DNA of 64,000 bases from contig NZ_WXVU01000003.1 in the NCBI RefSeq assembly GCF_009900745.1, positions 1-64,000 of the forward strand, given 5' to 3'. Numbering within the stretch: position 1 is the stretch's first letter; each line of letters opens with the position of its first letter. Source of the stretch: Chryseobacterium sp. c4a (GTDB lineage Bacteria; Bacteroidota; Bacteroidia; Flavobacteriales; Weeksellaceae). Position numbers and translations under genes: made by a program. The notes beneath the pieces are model-generated. The model saw only the letters and a list, made by a program, of their open reading frames with translations, made no database searches and was not told the DNA's origin. This document shows, one piece after another, positions 42,958 to 53,044 of the stretch.

Positions 42958-44949
42958 CTAAAACTTCATTCTCTGAATTCTCACTGCATTTAAGATTGCC
43001 AGCAAAGCAACTCCCACATCTGCGAAAACAGCTTCCCACATTGTTGCCAGACCTCCTGCACCCAAAATAAGCACAACCGCTTTTACAGCAAAGGCCAGGA
43101 TAATATTCTGCCAAACGATTTTTTTCGTTTGTTTACCGATATTGATTGCCATTGGAATTTTACTTGGTTTATCATCCTGAATAACAACATCTGCAGTCTC
43201 AATCGTAGCATCACTGCCTAAACCTCCCATTGCAATTCCCACATCACTTAAAGCCACTACCGGAGCATCATTCACACCATCCCCTACAAAGGCAACGGTT
43301 TGATTTTTGGCTTTGATCTCTTTTACTTTATTCACTTTATCTTCCGGAAGAAGATCTCCAAATGCATTATCAATTCCCAACTGATCGGCTACATATTTTA
43401 CTACGGTTCCTTTATCTCCACTTAACATCGTAGCTTTTACGCCCATTTTGTGAAGATTATCAACGGTTTCTTTGGCATCTGCTTTAATACTGTCTGCAAT
43501 GGTAATATATCCTGCGAATTTTTTATCATACGCAACCGCAATAAGGGTATACACAATATTAGCATGATTGATATCGTAACTGATATTGAACTTATCCATT
43601 AATTTAAAGTTTCCTACCAACAATTCTTTTCCATTAACTGTAGCTTTCAATCCGTGGCCCGCAATTTCTTCTACTTCTTCCATCGGAATGGAATAATTAA
43701 TATCTCCTACATAATTGTGAATGGCAGTAGCTACCGGGTGGGTACTTTTACTTTCCAGCAGATTAACCAACTGCATGATTTCATCTTTGTTAAATTCAGA
43801 GCTCATATTTACTTCCTGAACTTTGAAAACACCTTCTGTCATGGTTCCGGTTTTATCCATCACTACATTCTGGATCTCAGCAATGCTATCGAGGAAATTG
43901 CTTCCTTTAAATAAAATTCCGTTTCTGCTCGCTGCCCCGATTCCCCCAAAGTATCCTAACGGAATAGAGATCACCAAAGCGCAAGGACACGAAATTACAA
44001 GGAAGATTAATGCTCTGTACAACCAATCTCTAAACAGATAATCGCTGACAAAGAAATAAGGCAAGAAGGTAATGCCTATTGCCAGAAATACGACAATTGG
44101 TGTATATACTTTTGCAAATTTTCTGATGAATAATTCTGTAGGGGCTTTCTGAGCGGTTGCATTTTGAACCAACTCCAATATTTTACTTAATTTACTGTCT
44201 TCATAAGCAGTAGTTACTTTTACCAAAGCAATACTGTTCATATTAATCATCCCTGCTAAAACCACTTCACCTTTATTTTTGGTATCGGGTTTACTTTCTC
44301 CGGTCAATGCTGCGGTATTAAATGAAGCTGAATCGGAAATCAGTTCTCCATCCAGCGCTAGCTTTTCACCAGGTTTTAGCTGGATCACATCTCCTATTTT
44401 TGTTTCTTTAGCTTTAATGGTTTTAGGCTGATTATTCTCCATAATCGTAACCTCATCAGGACGTTGATCTAGTAAAGCTTTGATATTTCCTTTCGCTCGG
44501 GTTACCGCCATAGACTGGAAAACCTCTCCCACAGCATAAAAAAGCATCACTGCTACTCCTTCAGGATATTCTCCGATCGCAAAGGCTCCAATGGTGGCAA
44601 TACTCATCAGAAAGAATTCTGAAAAGACATCACCTTTAATAATACTTTTAAAAGCATCCTTCAATACAGGGAAGCCCACAGGAATATAAGCTGCCAGGAA
44701 CCAGACTAAACGTACCCATCCTGCAAACCAGGCAGGTTTTATATAATTGTCAAAAGCAATTCCTAATAGTAAGAGCACAAAAGAAACAATCGCCGGGAGA
44801 AACATCTGAAATATGGTCTGATCGCCGGTGTCATGAGAATGGCCATGATCATCATGATCGTGGTCATGGTTATGCCCATCTCCTTCTGAATGATTATGAG
44901 TATGTCCTTTTGGATCTTTTTCCGGGGTTGTACTACAGCATTTTTCCAT
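42958..44949 (-). CDS. zntA: heavy-metal P1B-type ATPase (Zn/Cd/Pb type)
   Basis: The 663-residue protein starts with a Cys pair (MEKCCSTTP) and a His/Asp-rich tail (about 15-45, HTHNHSEGDGHNHDHDHDD) instead of a ferredoxin-like HMA domain. It has eight predicted membrane helices, the SCPCALV metal-site motif near residue 320, the phosphorylation site DKTGT near 363, the HP-containing nucleotide domain (STHPVATA) and GDGVNDAPV near 560. CPC with a His-rich N-terminus fits zinc/cadmium export from the cytoplasm. A 15-bp palindrome lies in its promoter and a Fur-family gene is directly upstream. Confidence 0.93.
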   Translation of the reverse strand: MEKCCSTTPEKDPKGHTHNHSEGDGHNHDHDHDDHGHSHDTGDQTIFQMFLPAIVSFVLLLLGIAFDNYIKPAWFAGWVRLVWFLAAYIPVGFPVLKDAFKSIIKGDVFSEFFLMSIATIGAFAIGEYPEGVAVMLFYAVGEVFQSMAVTRAKGNIKALLDQRPDEVTIMENNQPKTIKAKETKIGDVIQLKPGEKLALDGELISDSASFNTAALTGESKPDTKNKGEVVLAGMINMNSIALVKVTTAYEDSKLSKILELVQNATAQKAPTELFIRKFAKVYTPIVVFLAIGITFLPYFFVSDYLFRDWLYRALIFLVISCPCALVISIPLGYFGGIGAASRNGILFKGSNFLDSIAEIQNVVMDKTGTMTEGVFKVQEVNMSSEFNKDEIMQLVNLLESKSTHPVATAIHNYVGDINYSIPMEEVEEIAGHGLKATVNGKELLVGNFKLMDKFNISYDINHANIVYTLIAVAYDKKFAGYITIADSIKADAKETVDNLHKMGVKATMLSGDKGTVVKYVADQLGIDNAFGDLLPEDKVNKVKEIKAKNQTVAFVGDGVNDAPVVALSDVGIAMGGLGSDATIETADVVIQDDKPSKIPMAINIGKQTKKIVWQNIILAFAVKAVVLILGAGGLATMWEAVFADVGVALLAILNAVRIQRMKF

Positions 44950-45001
44950 AACTGATATTTTTATACAAATTTAATGGTGAGACTGATGCAATGCTATTGC
45001 A
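44950..45001 (-). promoter_or_regulatory. zntA promoter with TGCAAT-N3-ATTGCA operator
   Basis: The perfect 6-3-6 inverted repeat TGCAATAGCATTGCA (minus strand; plus 44987-45001) is followed after 13 bases by the -7 box TAAATTTG. The same palindrome at the same distance from a -7 box precedes the czcA gene (53066-53080). It overlaps the last codons of the Fur-family gene and is a likely metalloregulator site. Confidence 0.7.
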
Positions 45002-45413
45002 AACTTTCAAGACAATTTTCACAGATTCCTTTAGCAAAAAGCCTTATTTCATCGATTCGGAAATTGGTTTGTATGTTTTCCGGGAAGGAAATATCTTCTT
45101 TACAGGTAGTCTGCTTGCATATTTTACAATAGAAATGAAGATGCCAGTCTTTATGTGTCTTCTCATCACAATCGTCATCACATAACTTGTATTTTGTGGT
45201 GGTATTTTCCTGAATGCCGTGAACGATTCCTTTTTCTTCAAAGGTTTTTAATGTTCTGTAAATGGTAATTCGGTCTGCATTCTCAAAATGATTTTCTATT
45301 TCAGACAGGGACAATGCTGCGTCCTGCGAGCTTAAAAAATCATAGACCAAAATCCTCATACTGGTAGGCTTCGTATTTTTATCGATGAGTTTGTTTTCTA
45401 TATCTTTTTTCAT
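44994..45413 (-). CDS. Fur-family metalloregulator (Zur-like)
   Basis: The 139-residue protein has the Fur winged helix (MRILVYDFLSSQDAALSLSEIE, DRITIYRTLKTFEEKGIV). The metal-binding dimerisation half follows (DWHLHFYCKICKQTTC and CENC near the C-terminus), keeping two CxxC pairs for structural zinc. Fur-family proteins repress, or sometimes activate, genes in response to Fe, Zn, Mn or peroxide. Its place between a zinc-type ATPase and a CDF exporter suggests zinc sensing. The shared TGCAATnnnATTGCA palindromes, 15 bp like other Fur-family boxes, are its best candidate targets. Confidence 0.88.
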   Translation of the reverse strand: MKKDIENKLIDKNTKPTSMRILVYDFLSSQDAALSLSEIENHFENADRITIYRTLKTFEEKGIVHGIQENTTTKYKLCDDDCDEKTHKDWHLHFYCKICKQTTCKEDISFPENIQTNFRIDEIRLFAKGICENCLESLQ

Positions 45414-45431
45414 TTTTAATCTTTTAAAATA

Positions 45432-46334
45432 TTACAGATGTACTTCATTTTCTTCGTACCCTTCTTCCTCGATCTGAAATGTTGTATGGCTTATTTTAAA
45501 ATTTTCAACAGTAGTATCCGTCAGCGTTTTTAACAATTGATTTTGGGAAACTCCTCTATCTTTCACCACGTGAGCACTCATGGCATTGACACTGGAAGTC
45601 AGTGACCATACATGCAGATCATGCACATTTTTCACGCCCTGAACCTGCTCCAATGATTTTCTTAGTGCATGGATATCTACATCAGCAGGAGTTCCTTCCA
45701 ATAATACATTGATTGCTTCTTTTAACAATCGCCATGTTCTGGGGAATATTAATAACCCGATGGCTGCTGAAATCAATGGATCTGCATAGTACCAGCCTGT
45801 TGTCAGCATAATAATTCCGGCAATCATCACTCCTACGGAAGTCAGCATATCAGAAAGCACTTCAAAATAAGCCCCTTTCATATTCAGGCTCCCTTCTGAA
45901 TCTTTTCTAAGGATCATCATTCCGACAATATTGACCACTAATCCAATCCCTGCCACAATCAACATAGATTTACTCTGTACTTCTGGTGGATTCTGAAATC
46001 TTTTGTAAGCTTCAAACAAAACATATATCGAAATTCCCAACAAAACGACAGCATTGATAACTGCTGCTAATATTTCGGTACGATAATATCCATATGTTCT
46101 GGAAGGATCTGCTTTTTTCTCGCCTATTTTTATAGCTATAAAGGCCAGCAATAAACCTACAACATCAGTCAGCATGTGTGCAGCATCTGCAAGTAATGCT
46201 AGACTATTGGTAACAATTCCGCCTATCACCTCAGCAATAAGATAGGTACCACTGAGGCAAAGTACAATCAGCAAGTTTTTTTTATGTCTGCTTGCTGCGG
46301 AGGGAGTCTGTATTTGTGTTTGGGTGTTTTCCAT
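45432..46334 (-). CDS. CDF-family cation efflux protein (CzcD/ZitB-like)
   Basis: The 300-residue protein has six membrane helices and the CDF metal sites: NSLALLADAAHMLTDVVGL (helix 2, HxxxD) and YFEVLSDMLTSVGV (helix 5, DxxxD-like). A cytoplasmic C-terminal domain follows (GVKNVHDLHVWSLTSSVNAMSAHVV). CDF proteins export Zn, Co or Cd by proton antiport. It lies 18 bases upstream of the Fur-family gene in the same direction, with which it is probably co-transcribed. Confidence 0.92.
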   Translation of the reverse strand: MENTQTQIQTPSAASRHKKNLLIVLCLSGTYLIAEVIGGIVTNSLALLADAAHMLTDVVGLLLAFIAIKIGEKKADPSRTYGYYRTEILAAVINAVVLLGISIYVLFEAYKRFQNPPEVQSKSMLIVAGIGLVVNIVGMMILRKDSEGSLNMKGAYFEVLSDMLTSVGVMIAGIIMLTTGWYYADPLISAAIGLLIFPRTWRLLKEAINVLLEGTPADVDIHALRKSLEQVQGVKNVHDLHVWSLTSSVNAMSAHVVKDRGVSQNQLLKTLTDTTVENFKISHTTFQIEEEGYEENEVHL

Positions 46335-46348
46335 AGTTAATGGCTTAT

Positions 46349-47227
46349 TTACATTTCATAATAAGATGTATTTTCTTTTTTCAAAGGAACGTTTTGCTCT
46401 CCCATCATTTGTCTGATATTGATTTCTATGGTTTGAGCCAGAGAGGTCACCGGAGTATCCACCGGTTTGTTCTCAAATGGATCCTGCATCATGATGGATG
46501 TTTTCTCTATGATAATAAATACAATCGGAATCAGGAAAGTAATGAGAATCTCTACAATCAATTGTGAATCATCCAGCCCAAATGGAAGGATTATCGCAAA
46601 CACATAGATCAAAGTATGCACTAAAACACTATAGGATCTCGGAAAAACGGTGTTTTTTAGTCTTTCACATTTCCCCATGCTGTCGCAGAGCCTTGTTACC
46701 ATATCATTTAACTGCATTTGCTGAAAATCTGTCAATTTTGAAGATCCAATTTCTTTAAGTTGCTTTGAATGCGCATCCAGAAGAGCATTGGGGATATTAA
46801 CAGCATTGATTTGATTTTCCTTCAAATAATCCTGAACTTTATCTGAAAAAGGTAATTTCCTCAACGATTCTCCCAAAGCATAAGTCCAGATGATCTGTCG
46901 TTCTGCAAATTCTCTAACCATTTTATGATCTTCAGCAGGTAAAAATTGAATCACCTGCCTTACAAAGCTTCTGGAATCATTCACAATAGCCCCCCAAACC
47001 GTTCTTGCTTCCCACCATCTTTCATAAGATTGAGAAGTTCTGAATGCCAGCAGTAGTGAGACCGCTGTTCCTAAAAGTGCAGGAATATTGAGTGGAAGTG
47101 AAATTTTTCGAAACCATGGCAACATATCCAAGAGTCCAATAGCTACGGCAAATATTCCGATGAACAGAATCTGAGATTTTATTTCACGGATGAAATACCA
47201 GACTGATATTTTTTTGTTTAATAGCAT
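46349..47227 (-). CDS. bestrophin-family ion channel (UPF0187)
   Basis: The 292-residue membrane protein contains the bestrophin signature SLLLAFRTSQSYERWWEARTVWG near residue 58 (RTSxSYERWWE) and the later conserved LPFGLDD. Bacterial bestrophins form pentameric channels with cation or anion selectivity. It starts the CDF-Fur unit 14 bases upstream of the CDF gene. A link to metal or proton balance is inferred only from position. Confidence 0.9.
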   Translation of the reverse strand: MLLNKKISVWYFIREIKSQILFIGIFAVAIGLLDMLPWFRKISLPLNIPALLGTAVSLLLAFRTSQSYERWWEARTVWGAIVNDSRSFVRQVIQFLPAEDHKMVREFAERQIIWTYALGESLRKLPFSDKVQDYLKENQINAVNIPNALLDAHSKQLKEIGSSKLTDFQQMQLNDMVTRLCDSMGKCERLKNTVFPRSYSVLVHTLIYVFAIILPFGLDDSQLIVEILITFLIPIVFIIIEKTSIMMQDPFENKPVDTPVTSLAQTIEINIRQMMGEQNVPLKKENTSYYEM

Positions 47228-47353
47228 AAATAGGTCATGTATTAAAGTTTGTAAGATAATCTTTACTTTCCTCAGTCGGTTTTTATAATAAGTCCGTAAA
47301 CAGTTCTAATTTACGTATAAAAATCGACATTTTACTGATTCTGATCTCCTTCA

Positions 47354-48583
47354 TTAATGTTCGTGCTCTCCTGAATTTACTAATTTAGCATTTACAAAAA
47401 AGGCTCCTTTTACTACAATTTTAGCATTGTCCGGAATATTCCCGACAGGCGTAATGGCAGTATAGCCCATATCTGAAGTTCCCTTCACTACTTCTATTTT
47501 CTCGAAGTTTAAAGTTTTCGGATGAGGTTTCCCTTTTTCATCATGTTCTTCTTCTGCCTTTTTATCGGTTTGAATAAAGACATAGAATTTTCCGTCTGCT
47601 TCTACAATAGCTTCGGTAGGAACTGCAGGGGTAACACTTTTATCAAGGCTTACGATCCCTGTGATATTCATTCCATCAATCAGTCCTGTTTTATTTCCGA
47701 TCACTTCGCAGTGCATTGAAATGGTCTTGCTTTCGTTTTCAAAAGAAGATCCAATGCTGTAAATCTTGGCATCATATTCTGTTTCAGGGTTATTTGTCAG
47801 TTTGAAATGTACAATCTGTCCTACTCTCATTTTCGGAAGATCTTTTTCAAATACCTGAAGATCCAGGTGAATAGAACCGTTATCAATCACTGTGGCCACA
47901 GGAGAAGAAATATCCACATAACTTCCTATCTGTGCAGTAATTCCGCTAATGGTGCCACTGATTGGAGCCGTAATCACCAAACCGGATCTCATATTTCCAT
48001 TGTTTACATTTCCCGGATTGATTCCCATCATCTGCAACTGCTTTAAAAGGGAGGCTCTTTTCGTTCTTAGGGTTTTCAATTCAGCATCAGCATTCTGAAG
48101 ATTCTTTTTAGCACCGGCATCATTATCAAAAAGTTCTCTTTGTCTTCTGAACTCCTGTTCAGCATAGGTAATTCTGCTGTTGGTGGTTAAATAATCTTCC
48201 TGAAGCTGGATGTATTCAGGATTAGCAATGGTTGCAATTACTTGTCCTTTTTTTACAATACTTCCTACCTGGATGTTTATTGTTTTAATAATTCCCCCAT
48301 ACAAAGAAGTAATGGTTGCTTTATTACTATTAGGAACACTCAAAAGACCATTGGCTTTAATCGTTGAGGTCAGTTCTTTCATTTCTACCGATCCCAAAGC
48401 CACTCCAACAGATTTCATTTGCTCTTCTGTAAGAGAAGCAATGGTTTGTGCCTCATCTTCATGTGCCTGTTCTTTCTGTTCCGTTTTTTCAGGTGCTTTT
48501 TCTTCTGCAGTTTCTTTTTTTCCGCAGCTTACTGCCAACAGAGAAATGAATACAAGGGCTATGATGTTATATTTGAGTTTCAT
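47354..48583 (-). CDS. czcB: RND efflux periplasmic adaptor (CzcB-like lipoprotein)
   Basis: The ATG at 48583 gives a 409-residue lipoprotein (signal ending SLLAVSC). It has the membrane-fusion-protein order: barrel-sandwich halves (GGIIKTINIQVGSIVKKGQVIATI and GLVITAPISGTISGITAQIGSYV) around an alpha-helical hairpin (about 150-200), then a beta-barrel domain. A His/Glu-rich loop (KKAEEEHDEKGKPHPK) and the C-terminal HEH end may bind metal. It links the inner-membrane pump to the outer-membrane channel for metal export. It follows the CzcA-TolC fusion gene by 46 bases. Confidence 0.92.
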   Translation of the reverse strand: MKLKYNIIALVFISLLAVSCGKKETAEEKAPEKTEQKEQAHEDEAQTIASLTEEQMKSVGVALGSVEMKELTSTIKANGLLSVPNSNKATITSLYGGIIKTINIQVGSIVKKGQVIATIANPEYIQLQEDYLTTNSRITYAEQEFRRQRELFDNDAGAKKNLQNADAELKTLRTKRASLLKQLQMMGINPGNVNNGNMRSGLVITAPISGTISGITAQIGSYVDISSPVATVIDNGSIHLDLQVFEKDLPKMRVGQIVHFKLTNNPETEYDAKIYSIGSSFENESKTISMHCEVIGNKTGLIDGMNITGIVSLDKSVTPAVPTEAIVEADGKFYVFIQTDKKAEEEHDEKGKPHPKTLNFEKIEVVKGTSDMGYTAITPVGNIPDNAKIVVKGAFFVNAKLVNSGEHEH

Positions 48584-48629
48584 ATTTGAATTTTTATTGA
48601 GTCTAAGGTCGTACACAATCGACTTCATA

Positions 48630-51600
48630 TTATTTATTAATGATTGAATTAATGGTTACTACAGCCTGGTTCACCTGCTGAATAGATTCCAGATATTTTA
48701 ACTGAATATTCGTTGCTGTTTGTAGGGCAAAAAGATATTCTACATAAGAAATTTCTCCTGTTTTATAACCTAACTGAGCTGCTTTTACAATTTTTTCAGC
48801 ATTTGGCAATGCCTGATTGGTATAGTAATCATATTGCTGAACATCCTGCTGATACTGATTGAAAGCGTTTTCCAATTGGGCTGTAAGCTGCTTCTTTTGC
48901 ATTTTCGCATTCGTTTCTGCTACTAGTTTATCATATTCCAACGCCTGCATTCTGGCTTTTGTAGCTCCAAAAGTCAATGGAATAGCTACTCCTACTGTTG
49001 CTGACTGAAAACGTTTTCCTGAACCATAAAAATTCTCCTGTCCGTTGATGGTATGAAGACCTATCAATGACTGATTGATATATCCCAAACTAAAATCTGG
49101 TAACCCTGTAGCTTTCTCTACCTTTTTATTCTTCTCTGCAATTTCCATTTCCTGATAGAAAGCTTTTACCGTAGGATTATTTGCTACGACATTACTATCC
49201 AAAACATTTTCAGCTTTCAATGGTTCATAGTTTGCGTTGAATGGCACTTCGAGATTTTCTGAGGTATTCAGAAGTGTTTTTAGATTTTTATAGGCATTAT
49301 TCAAATAGACTTCATTCTGTCTTAATAACAGATCAATTTCTCCTTTTTGAGTTTCTGCAGTGTTGATCTCAATTTTTTTGATATCACCTGCTTTAAATCT
49401 TACTGTTGCAATTCTGATAAATTCTTCATAAAAACCTGCTAAACTGGTCAGCTTTTCTTTATTGTACTGAAGATATTCGATCTGATAATAGTAAGTACGA
49501 ACGTCTTTTATCAATTCATTGGTCGTAATCTCCTTATCGATCTGTTTGCTCTTGATATTTTCATTAATGAGTTCTTTTCTGGCTTTAAATAAAGTTGGAA
49601 AAGGAATGCTCTGTGAAATCGCAAAAGACTGGTCAAATTTTGGGCTGTTGTATTGTCCCAATTGGGCATCAAAACTTAATTTGGGAAGCTCCTTAGCCGT
49701 TGGACGTAGAGCTTCTGCCGATTTAATGCTTAAATCTTTTGATTGTAAAGTCAAATTATTATTGACTGCCATCTGAACTGCTTCTTCCACAGAAATTGGT
49801 CTGGACTGCGCTTTAAAGGTCTGCCCAAGCATCATTAATCCCAATACAAGAACGATAGTAAATGACTGAGGATTATTATTTTTTCTTTTCAAAATCTTTG
49901 TATTAAAAATAATGTACAGCATTGGCAATACAAATAAGGTAAGGAATGTAGCTGTTACCAACCCGCCAATCACAACGGTTGCCAAAGGTTTCTGTACCTC
50001 CGCTCCTGCTCCTGTAGAAATAGCCATCGGTAAAAATCCAAGAGAAGCAACAGTTGCGGTCATCAGAACAGGTCTTAATCTGGTTTTTGTTCCTTCAAAA
50101 ACACGTTTTAAAATATCTGTTTCACCTTCTTTTTCAAGCTGGTTAAAAGTTCCGATCAATACAATTCCGTTAAGAACTGCGACTCCAAATAATGCAATGA
50201 ACCCAATTCCGGCACTGATACTGAATGGCATATCTCTTACAACAAGGGCAAAGACACCTCCAATAGCACTCATCGGAATGGCCGTAAAGATCAAAGCAGC
50301 TTGTTTGAAAGATTTGAAGGTAAAATACAACAGCATAAAAATAAGCAGCAATGAAACCGGAACCGCGATCATCAGACGCTTACTGGCTTCCTGAAGATTT
50401 TCAAACTGTCCGCCATAGGTAAAGTAGTATCCGGATGGCAATTTTACTTTATCCAGTTTGGTCTGAATATCTTTTACCACACTTTCCACATCACGTCCTT
50501 TCACATTGAATCCTATTACGATTCTACGCTTCCCTTGCTCACGGCTGATTTGTGCAGGCCCAAGTTTATAACTCACATTGGCAACCTGTGACAATGGAAT
50601 CTGAGCTCCTGTCGCTGAGGTGATCATCAGGTTATTCACATCGGAAATATCTGTTCTGTGAAGACTGTCTAAGCGGACTACCAAATCAAAACGTCTTTCG
50701 TTTTCAAAAACCTGTCCGGCAGCTTTTCCTGCAAAGGCTGTACTTACTGCATTGTTGACATCTTCTATATTTAATCCGTAATTGGCAATTCTTGTTCTGT
50801 CATATTGTACATTGATCTGAGGAAGACCGCTTACTCTTTCAATCTGCGGCGCTGTTGCTCCATCTACTGTTTGAATGATCTTACCCACTTTATCAGCATA
50901 CACCGCCAATGAATCTAAGTTCTCTCCAAAGATCTTCACCGCAACATCCTGTCTGATCCCGGTCATCAATTCATTAAAACGCATTTGAATAGGCTGATTT
51001 TTCTCAAAAAATACTCCAGGAATAGTTTCCAGTTTTTCACTGATCTCATCTGCCAGTTCATTATAGGATTTTTTGGTTTTCCATTCACTTTGCGGCTTTA
51101 ATACGACAATCATATCAGTGGCTTCAGGCGGCATCGGGTCTGTAGGAACTTCAGCAGATCCTGTTTTTCCAACGACCATTTTAACCTCATCAAATTGTTT
51201 GATCAATCTGGAAGCCTGCATTGAGGTTTCTATACTCTGACTGAGTGAACTTCCCTGTGGCAATATACAATGAAAAGCAAAGTCTCCTTCCTGCAATTGA
51301 GGAATAAACTCACCACCCATGTTTTTAAAGACAAATGCTGCGATCACAAAAACCGCTATTGTTGCTGAAACAACAATATATTTTACTTTAATCGCTTTCT
51401 GTAATAATGGCTGATAGATCTTCTGAAGATAGTTCATCATTTTATCAGAGAAAGTTTCTTTGTGTGATACTTTTTTAGATAAGAATAAGGCACTCATCAT
51501 TGGAATGTAAGTCAAGGAAAGAATCAATGCTCCAAGAATGGCGAATCCAACTGTTTTTGCCATTGGGGTAAACATTTTTCCTTCTACACCAGCCAAAGTA

Positions 51601-52991
51601 AGAATCGGGATATATACAATCAGGATGATAATTTCCCCAAATGCGGCACTACTTCTGATCTTTGAGGCAGAAAGGAAAACTTCTTCATCCATTTCAGACT
51701 GTGTTAAGGTTCTCATAGATTTCCTTACTCCTAAATGGTGTAAAGTCGCTTCTACAATGATCACCGCACCGTCAACAATTAACCCGAAGTCTATTGCTCC
51801 AAGACTCATCAGGTTAGCACTTACACCAAACACATTCATCATTCCCAAAGCAAATAATAAGGAAAGCGGAATGGCTGATGCCACAATAAGCCCGGCTCTC
51901 AGGTTTCCAAGGAACACCACAAGCACGAAAATAACAATCAGAGCTCCTTCGATCAGGTTTTTCTCAACCGTACTGATAGCTCTTCCTACTAGATCTGTTC
52001 TGTCTAAAAATGGCTCTATTACCACATCGTCAGGAAGTGATTTCTGAATGGTAGGAATTTTTGCCTTGATGTTATTCACTACTTCATTACTGTTGGCTCC
52101 TTTTAGCATCATCACTACTCCACCTACAGCATCTACCTTTCCATCGTATGTTAAAGCACCATAACGTACTGCACTTCCTAAACGGACATCAGCTACGTCT
52201 TTGATGAAAATCGGAACACTTCCTGTTTCATTTTTAACGGCAATATTTTTAATATCTTCCAGGGAAGTTACCAGTCCGATTCCACGGATAAAGTAAGCAT
52301 TGGGCTTTTTATCTATATAAGCTCCTCCCGTATTCTGATTATTTTTTTCAAGGGCTGTGAATATTTCGGTAATGCTTGTTCCCATTGCCTTTAATCGGTT
52401 GGGATCGATAGCCACTTCGTATTGTTTTAATTCTCCTCCAAAACTGTTGATCTCAGCCACTCCCGGAGTTCCGTTAAGCTGTCTTCGAACAATCCAGTCC
52501 TGCATCGTTCTCAGTTCCTTTGCATTATATTTCTTTTCGCTTCCCTTTTTAGGGTGAAGAATATATTGATATACTTCTCCAAGACCTGTACTTACAGGAG
52601 CTAATTCCGGAGTTCCCACTCCTTTGGGAATTTCTTCTACAGCATTTTTCAGCTGTTCATTGATAAGCTGTCTGGCAAAGTAAACATCCACATTTTCTTT
52701 GAAGACTACTGTAATAACAGACAGTCCGAATCTTGAAATACTTCTTGTTTCCTGAATATCCGGAACGTTGGCAATACTTTGTTCAATGGGAAAGGTGACC
52801 AATTGTTCTACCTCCTGCCCTGCCAATGTAGGACATGCAGTAATGATCTGAACCTGATTGTTGGTAATATCCGGTACAGCGTCAATGGGTAGTTTGGTAG
52901 CACTCCATGTTCCCCAAATGACAAGTACCAATGTCATAATACCAATAATAACCTTGTTCTTGATACTGAATTTTATGATTTTATCTAACAC
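48630..52991 (-). CDS. czcA: CzcA-type heavy-metal RND pump fused to a TolC-like outer-membrane channel
   Basis: This 1453-residue protein joins two proteins that are usually separate. Residues 1 to about 1035 are a CzcA/CusA RND pump; helix 4 carries DFGLIVDGAVIIVE, the DFGxxxDGA signature of Zn/Co/Cd (HME1-type) pumps, not the copper/silver type. After the last helix comes an internal signal-like segment (about 1038-1062, ending TFKAQ), then a TolC/CzcC-type domain (about 1063-1453; PISVEEAVQMAVNNNLTLQ ...). The RND C-terminus is cytoplasmic, so this segment may be cut to release the channel part. Similar fusions occur in other Bacteroidota. The adaptor gene follows, and the promoter has the TGCAAT palindrome. 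Confidence 0.93.
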   Translation of the reverse strand: MLDKIIKFSIKNKVIIGIMTLVLVIWGTWSATKLPIDAVPDITNNQVQIITACPTLAGQEVEQLVTFPIEQSIANVPDIQETRSISRFGLSVITVVFKENVDVYFARQLINEQLKNAVEEIPKGVGTPELAPVSTGLGEVYQYILHPKKGSEKKYNAKELRTMQDWIVRRQLNGTPGVAEINSFGGELKQYEVAIDPNRLKAMGTSITEIFTALEKNNQNTGGAYIDKKPNAYFIRGIGLVTSLEDIKNIAVKNETGSVPIFIKDVADVRLGSAVRYGALTYDGKVDAVGGVVMMLKGANSNEVVNNIKAKIPTIQKSLPDDVVIEPFLDRTDLVGRAISTVEKNLIEGALIVIFVLVVFLGNLRAGLIVASAIPLSLLFALGMMNVFGVSANLMSLGAIDFGLIVDGAVIIVEATLHHLGVRKSMRTLTQSEMDEEVFLSASKIRSSAAFGEIIILIVYIPILTLAGVEGKMFTPMAKTVGFAILGALILSLTYIPMMSALFLSKKVSHKETFSDKMMNYLQKIYQPLLQKAIKVKYIVVSATIAVFVIAAFVFKNMGGEFIPQLQEGDFAFHCILPQGSSLSQSIETSMQASRLIKQFDEVKMVVGKTGSAEVPTDPMPPEATDMIVVLKPQSEWKTKKSYNELADEISEKLETIPGVFFEKNQPIQMRFNELMTGIRQDVAVKIFGENLDSLAVYADKVGKIIQTVDGATAPQIERVSGLPQINVQYDRTRIANYGLNIEDVNNAVSTAFAGKAAGQVFENERRFDLVVRLDSLHRTDISDVNNLMITSATGAQIPLSQVANVSYKLGPAQISREQGKRRIVIGFNVKGRDVESVVKDIQTKLDKVKLPSGYYFTYGGQFENLQEASKRLMIAVPVSLLLIFMLLYFTFKSFKQAALIFTAIPMSAIGGVFALVVRDMPFSISAGIGFIALFGVAVLNGIVLIGTFNQLEKEGETDILKRVFEGTKTRLRPVLMTATVASLGFLPMAISTGAGAEVQKPLATVVIGGLVTATFLTLFVLPMLYIIFNTKILKRKNNNPQSFTIVLVLGLMMLGQTFKAQSRPISVEEAVQMAVNNNLTLQSKDLSIKSAEALRPTAKELPKLSFDAQLGQYNSPKFDQSFAISQSIPFPTLFKARKELINENIKSKQIDKEITTNELIKDVRTYYYQIEYLQYNKEKLTSLAGFYEEFIRIATVRFKAGDIKKIEINTAETQKGEIDLLLRQNEVYLNNAYKNLKTLLNTSENLEVPFNANYEPLKAENVLDSNVVANNPTVKAFYQEMEIAEKNKKVEKATGLPDFSLGYINQSLIGLHTINGQENFYGSGKRFQSATVGVAIPLTFGATKARMQALEYDKLVAETNAKMQKKQLTAQLENAFNQYQQDVQQYDYYTNQALPNAEKIVKAAQLGYKTGEISYVEYLFALQTATNIQLKYLESIQQVNQAVVTINSIINK

Positions 52992-53044
52992 GATTTTTAT
53001 TTAATTTTATTGAAAATACGAGCATACAGTATAGAATACTGCAG

